Position numbers and translations under genes: made by a program | Assembly (NCBI GenBank): GCA_009846005.1 | Contig: VXYL01000035.1 | Coordinates: 1 to 35,718, forward strand | Direction of reading: 5' to 3' | DNA length: 35,718 bases | Origin: Gammaproteobacteria bacterium | GTDB taxonomy: Bacteria; Pseudomonadota; Gammaproteobacteria; Pseudomonadales; Azotimanducaceae | In this document: positions 32,098-35,718 of the stretch, one piece after another | How the letters are laid out: each line of letters starts with the position of its first letter | Numbering within the stretch: the first letter of the stretch is position 1 | Notes under the pieces: model-generated | The model's database searches: none | The model's input: only the letters and a program-made list of their open reading frames with translations | Told to the model about the DNA's origin: nothing

Positions 32098-33045
32098 TTG
32101 TTCAATAGGTTGGTTGCGCTCGTGCGCCCCGATGCCCTGAAGTGGACCTTGGCGCTGATCGCCTTCGTCGGCGTCTTGTGGGTTGGCCATCCGGCATTGG
32201 CGCTTTTTGTCGGCGCGACGATGAGCGTTGCGTTGGCGCCCGCGATGCCCGCAATCGTCGAACGTGGTGGAAAGCTATGCCTTAAGTCCGCGATCGTGGT
32301 CCTAGGTTTCACGCTGAACATCGAGGCTCTTTGGGAAACTAGCCGCGACTATTCGGGACTCGTCGTCGTGTTCGTGGCCTGTACGCTGATCGCCGGGCTT
32401 GTCATCGGTCGGCTCATGAAGGTCGATGACGACCAGTCTCGCCTGTTGAGTACGGGTACGGCCATCTGTGGCGGCACGGCGATCGTCACCCTCGCCCCGG
32501 TCATTCGCGCTCGACCGGAGTCGGTGGCGATCTGCATCGGAATCGTGTTCATTCTCAACGCCATTGCGATCATCGTATTGCCTTGGGTCGGCCACCAATT
32601 GCAGATGACGCAGGACCAGTTCGGCGTTTGGGTTGCGCTGGCCATCCACGATACGAGCTCGGTCGTGGGGGCTGCCGCGATTTTCGGCGATCGCGCCTTG
32701 GAGACGGCAACGACGGTCAAGTTGGTGAGAACGCTGTTGCTGATCCCGGTGGTGCTCGTCGCGGGCATACTCCTGAGGCAAAGCGAAACCAAACTTCGAA
32801 TACCCGCGTTCCTCGCCCTGTTCGTTGCCGCGTCGATAGCGGGGACCCTGCTGCAACCGTCCGCAGAGGTGGTCGCCGGCGTCAAAAGCGCGAGTCGTTT
32901 CCTGCTCATTGTGGCGCTCTTTTTCATCGGGATGGAGATCCGGCGGTCGACGATTACGTCGCTCAACGGCCGCGCCATCTGGCTGAGCCTTCTGCTGTGG
33001 TCGTTCCTGCTTCCGGTGACGCTGTTGGCCGCGATGTTCTGGTAG
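32098..33045 (+). CDS. YeiH-family putative sulfate exporter (membrane protein)
   Basis: This is a polytopic inner-membrane protein of 315 residues with 9-10 predicted helices, belonging to the YeiH/UPF0324 family (Cons_hypoth698), described as putative sulfate or anion exporters. The family signature is clear in LSTGTAICGGTAIVTLAPVI, with a second conserved region WVALAIHDTSSVVGAAAIFG. The conserved LKSAIVVLGFTLN segment is near residue 65. The function of this family is not firmly established. The start given is TTG 32098, which has no ribosome-binding site and sits just after a repeat, so a GTG a few codons downstream may be used instead. Confidence 0.88.
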   Translation: MFNRLVALVRPDALKWTLALIAFVGVLWVGHPALALFVGATMSVALAPAMPAIVERGGKLCLKSAIVVLGFTLNIEALWETSRDYSGLVVVFVACTLIAGLVIGRLMKVDDDQSRLLSTGTAICGGTAIVTLAPVIRARPESVAICIGIVFILNAIAIIVLPWVGHQLQMTQDQFGVWVALAIHDTSSVVGAAAIFGDRALETATTVKLVRTLLLIPVVLVAGILLRQSETKLRIPAFLALFVAASIAGTLLQPSAEVVAGVKSASRFLLIVALFFIGMEIRRSTITSLNGRAIWLSLLLWSFLLPVTLLAAMFW

Positions 33046-33108
33046 CGGCATATCGATAGCGAAAAGGAGTATTTCGCCGGCACGCACGAGTTGGGTAGTG
33101 TGAACGCC

Positions 33109-33201
33109 ATGTTGGTCATTCGTTCAGTTCAGCTGGACTGGCAGAGCGTTGTCAGCCTTGCTCTGGTCGTGGGTTTTTTCGTCCTCGCCGTGGCGCTCTG
33201 A
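33109..33201 (+). CDS. Possible small single-helix membrane peptide
   Basis: A 30-codon frame starting at ATG 33109 (or GTG 33100) ends at TGA 33199-33201. Its second half is one hydrophobic helix, SVVSLALVVGFFVLAVAL, long enough to span a membrane; its first half is MLVIRSVQLDWQ. There is no convincing ribosome-binding site and no recognised family, so it may be chance. A hairpin follows 25 bases downstream. Confidence 0.25.
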   Translation: MLVIRSVQLDWQSVVSLALVVGFFVLAVAL

Positions 33202-33225
33202 CGGCGACCCCGCAGCTCGCTTTCC

Positions 33226-33242
33226 CGGTCGGTAGCCGACCG
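33226..33242. repeat. Perfect 7-bp hairpin
   Basis: CGGTCGG and CCGACCG flank TAG. It lies downstream of the transporter and small-peptide frames and could act as a 3' hairpin. No T-run follows. Confidence 0.35.
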
Positions 33243-33348
33243 CTGGCCCGCCAACGCTTCCATCCCATCCCGCCGGCATGGCCAAGCATGCGTCGCGGTT
33301 CTTCGGGCGTGGGGTAGACTGCGCGGGACGCGATCGGGGGAGCTCTGC

Positions 33349-34437
33349 ATGAAGATCACGAACGTCAAGGTGGAGGTTTTTGGCTGGCACGTCGAACGGT
33401 GGCGGGTCGGCGCGGGTATGCGGTTCGGCGGTCCGCGCAACCTCGGCGTGGTCACGATCGAAACCGACGAGGGGATTAGCGGCAATGCCTTCCTTGGTGG
33501 TCCCGACTACCACGCCAAGGTCTTGATCGACATGGTAAAGCCCCGCCTGATCGGCCGGAATCCCCAGGACATCGGTGCCATCTGGGCGGGCATGTGGCGT
33601 CAGACCCGGGCGGTCGCAACCAGCGTCATCGGCGCGGTGGACATCTGCCTGTGGGACATCAACGGCAAGCTTGCCGGTCAGCCTATCCATCGCCTGCTCG
33701 GCACGTGCAAGGAATCCGTGCCGGTCTATTCGAGCACCGCCTATTGGGAGACGGTTGAGGAGTACCAGGAAGAAGCGCTGCGGTTCAAGGAGGAAGGCTG
33801 GACTGCCCACAAGATCCACCCACACTCGGACCCGGTGGCGGACATCGCCATATGCGAGGCCGTGCGGGACTCCGTGGGCGACGACATGAAACTGATGCTC
33901 GACTCGATGTGGGCCTATGGATACGAGGACTCCGTCCGCGTTGGGCGGGCGATCGAGGATCTCGGTTACTACTGGTACGAGGATCCCTTGGCGGAAGAGG
34001 ACATCTATAGCTACATCAAGCTCAACGAGAAGCTCGACATTCCCATCATGGCCACCGAGTTTGCCCCGGGTCGCTACTACGGCATGACCCAGTGGATCAC
34101 CCGCTACGCAACGGACATCCTGCGTGGCGACGTCGCCGTCACCGGGGGCATCACGCCGCTGGTCAGGCTCTGCCACCTCGCCGAGGGTTTCAAGATGAAG
34201 TGCGAGATTCACCATGGCGGCAATTCGCTCAACAACGTGGCGAATCTCCACGTCACCATGGCGGTGCCGAACTGCGAGTTCTACGAGTACTTCCCGTGCA
34301 CGGGGGCGAACGTCTTCGGCTTGGTCGAAGACATCGACATGACCGGTGGCGTGGTCCGCGCGCCGACGGAACCCGGACTCGGCTACGAGATCGACTGGCA
34401 GCGGCTGCGCAGCGACTACCAGGGCACGGTGGAATAG
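33349..34437 (+). CDS. Mandelate racemase/muconate-lactonizing enzyme family protein
   Basis: This is an enolase-superfamily enzyme of 362 residues, the usual length. The capping domain (about 1-125) contains ETDEGISGNAFLGG and GAVDICLWDINGKLAGQPIH. In the barrel the three metal ligands are visible: Asp in LMLDSMWAYG, Glu in YWYEDPLAEED and Glu in IMATEFAPG. The base region reads AHKIHPHSD, K-x-H where mandelate racemase has K-x-K, and the late His is in KCEIHHGGNSLNN. These enzymes abstract a proton next to a carboxylate and are racemases, cycloisomerases or sugar-acid dehydratases; I cannot choose. GGGGAG precedes the ATG. It converges with the luciferase-like gene, with only 5 bases between them. 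Confidence 0.92.
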   Translation: MKITNVKVEVFGWHVERWRVGAGMRFGGPRNLGVVTIETDEGISGNAFLGGPDYHAKVLIDMVKPRLIGRNPQDIGAIWAGMWRQTRAVATSVIGAVDICLWDINGKLAGQPIHRLLGTCKESVPVYSSTAYWETVEEYQEEALRFKEEGWTAHKIHPHSDPVADIAICEAVRDSVGDDMKLMLDSMWAYGYEDSVRVGRAIEDLGYYWYEDPLAEEDIYSYIKLNEKLDIPIMATEFAPGRYYGMTQWITRYATDILRGDVAVTGGITPLVRLCHLAEGFKMKCEIHHGGNSLNNVANLHVTMAVPNCEFYEYFPCTGANVFGLVEDIDMTGGVVRAPTEPGLGYEIDWQRLRSDYQGTVE

Positions 34438-34442
34438 GGCGG

Positions 34443-35387
34443 TTACATGGCTTTGCGCACCGCTGGCATGACGTCGCCGAGGTAGGCGTCCAACGCGTCG
34501 TCGTCCCAGGGCGCGCGCAAGGCGATGTTGATCGCATCGGCACCGCTTTCCACGTAGGCCATGACCCGGTCGATGGCTTCGTTCGGTGTGCACAACAGCG
34601 AACCCGCCGCGATGCGCTCGGACTGCCCGCCCCACTCCCGCTCGAGACCGGCGCGTTCCCGGGCTACGCCGGCGTCGTTCATCGCCATCCCGAAGGCGAC
34701 GTTCACGCCTCGAGCGATGGCCGCCGGTTCCCGGTCTTCCTCTTCGCACCAGTGGTTGAGCACGCCGTTCAGGCGGGCGAACTCTGCCGCGCTGGTGTAG
34801 GCGGCATTCCACCCGTCGGCATGGCGTGCCGCGATGTCGAGGGTCCGCCGTTCGCCGCGACCACCGATCCAGACGGGAAGGTGCGATTGGACGGGCTTCG
34901 GATAGCAGGTGGCGTCGTCGACCTGGAAGTGCCTGCCCGCAAAGGTCGTGCGGTCGTTGTCCAAGAGCCCGCGGACGATTCGCGCCGCCTCGTCAAGCAT
35001 GTCGAGCCGGGTGCCGATGTCGGGGAAGGCGTAGCCGTACGCCGACGCCTCCCAGATGTGCCAACCGGCACCGATACCCAGCTCGAAACGGCCACCTGAG
35101 AGGTGGTCGAGAGTGGCTGCGGCCTTCGCCAGCAGCGCTGGATTGCGGTATCCCACGTAGAAAACCAGGCAGCCGATTCGTACCCGTTCAGTCTCGGCGG
35201 CCAGCGCGCCGAGCGTCGCCAGCGCCTCGAAATGGGGCTGGCTGCCACCTTGAAACGGTGCTTCGTAGAAGTGGTCCCAGACGGAGATCCAATCCACGCC
35301 GCCGGCTTCCAAGCGTCGCCATAGGGCGCGCATGTCGTCCATGTCCAGGTTCTGTTGGCCTACGTGCACGCCAAGCGAGACGGTCAT
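34443..35387 (-). CDS. Luciferase-like (LLM) F420-dependent-type oxidoreductase
   Basis: This is the third LLM-family protein in the window, 314 residues. Family blocks include SLGVHVGQQNLDMDDMRALW, VDWISVWDHFYEAPFQGGSQ, RVRIGCLVFYVGYRNPALLA, LSGGRFELGIGAGWHIWEAS and CYPKPVQSHLPVWIGGRGER. The WDHF and GAGWHxxE motifs match the F420-dependent subgroup that also acts on N5,N10-methylenetetrahydromethanopterin-like or xenobiotic substrates. The substrate and cofactor are not determined. It converges on the racemase-family gene with 5 bases between the stop codons. The ATG is preceded by GGAAGGTTGCGCG, so AAGG is about 7 bases upstream. Confidence 0.9.
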   Translation of the reverse strand: MTVSLGVHVGQQNLDMDDMRALWRRLEAGGVDWISVWDHFYEAPFQGGSQPHFEALATLGALAAETERVRIGCLVFYVGYRNPALLAKAAATLDHLSGGRFELGIGAGWHIWEASAYGYAFPDIGTRLDMLDEAARIVRGLLDNDRTTFAGRHFQVDDATCYPKPVQSHLPVWIGGRGERRTLDIAARHADGWNAAYTSAAEFARLNGVLNHWCEEEDREPAAIARGVNVAFGMAMNDAGVARERAGLEREWGGQSERIAAGSLLCTPNEAIDRVMAYVESGADAINIALRAPWDDDALDAYLGDVMPAVRKAM

Positions 35388-35718
35388 CGCGCAACCTTCC
35401 GGGCAAACGGGCGGCTACGATACATTCGCGTTTTTTCCGAGACCACTAGGAAGTTCCCGCCCCAGGCTGTCTTGTAATCGTGGTCGCGCCGTTTGCGCTC
35501 GGCAAGGAAGTCGGACGCCGGCAGGAACTTTCCAAACAACGGATAGTCCTAGACCACAGGAAGCGAAACGAAGCCACGGCGAGCCGATCATGACACAGCA
35601 TCTTCCCCATGAAGGACGATCGGCCCAACGTGGCGACTTGAAATCGATGGTCTAAACCCCATTTGGTTTGCGACGCCCCGGCGATAACATCCCCCGCCCA
35701 GCGCCGGGGGGGTTATAA
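35388..35718. other. Right-end region without a convincing gene
   Basis: I see no family-like coding sequence in these 331 bases. There is a 21-codon frame from ATG 35590 and, near the edge, an interrupted inverted repeat (GCCCCGGCG near 35674-35682 and CGCCGGGG near 35703-35710) that could be a hairpin. The next gene presumably starts outside the window. Confidence 0.35.

Larger units (their letters stand above)
33046..33348. other. Intergenic region between transporter and racemase-family genes
   Basis: This 303-base stretch holds a possible 30-codon membrane peptide (33109-33201), a perfect hairpin CGGTCGG-TAG-CCGACCG at 33226-33242, and a GGGGAG site before ATG 33349. A possible -10 box, TAGACT, lies near 33313-33318. 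Nothing else is recognisable. Confidence 0.4.

Noticed and set aside
33124-34812. 562-codon minus-strand frame across the racemase-family gene
   Set aside because: It covers an intact enolase-superfamily gene and part of an LLM gene; it is a by-product of GC-rich third positions.

Overview
The window is a GC-rich, gene-dense stretch of a Gram-negative chromosome. The proteins point to a Pseudomonadota, most likely a gammaproteobacterium: two TonB-dependent outer-membrane receptors, a FecI/FecR-type regulator pair, YejA-like periplasmic binding proteins, a YeiH-type transporter and GTAG-headed REP-like palindromes. I see no rRNA, complete tRNA, CRISPR array, transposase or prophage gene.

Region 1 (about 1-15150) is the most distinctive part. 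On the minus strand, reading leftward, lie an ECF sigma factor, a FecR-type anti-sigma regulator, a TonB receptor carrying an N-terminal STN signalling domain, and two tandem family-5 (peptide/nickel type) solute-binding proteins. Divergent from the sigma gene, on the plus strand, lie a second TonB receptor, a lipoprotein fusing thioredoxin to ankyrin-like repeats, and a periplasmic TPR-TlpA-DsbD-alpha-like fusion. The two receptors share a 138-bp sequence (about 85% identical by hand count) holding a ribosome-binding site, a start codon and a signal peptide. In the minus-strand receptor this block is buried in frame behind the STN domain. In the plus-strand receptor it is the real gene start and is preceded by a short in-frame remnant of the STN end. 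I infer one substrate-sensing uptake locus, perhaps for a peptide or another thiol-containing ligand, in which imported material is reduced and bound in the periplasm.

Region 2 (15154-20665, minus strand) holds a tight three-gene operon (luciferase-like monooxygenase, short-chain dehydrogenase, alpha/beta-hydrolase whose nucleophile position reads Gly), then a membrane protein of unknown function, a Bcp-type peroxiredoxin and a secreted amidohydrolase.

Region 3 (21133-26547, plus strand) holds an unrecognised 353-residue protein and a four-gene exporter of the MacAB/DevBCA type: adaptor, ATPase and two different FtsX-like permeases.

Region 4 (26710-31271) holds a tandem universal stress protein, a flavodoxin-fold oxidoreductase, a threonine ammonia-lyase, a second luciferase-like oxidoreductase and a crotonase. 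Region 5 (31577-35387) holds a small membrane protein, a YeiH-type transporter, a mandelate-racemase-family enzyme and a third luciferase-like oxidoreductase.

Four GTAG-headed palindromes lie between genes. In three of them the TAG of the head is the stop codon of the adjacent gene. A possible integration scar lies near 31419-31480.
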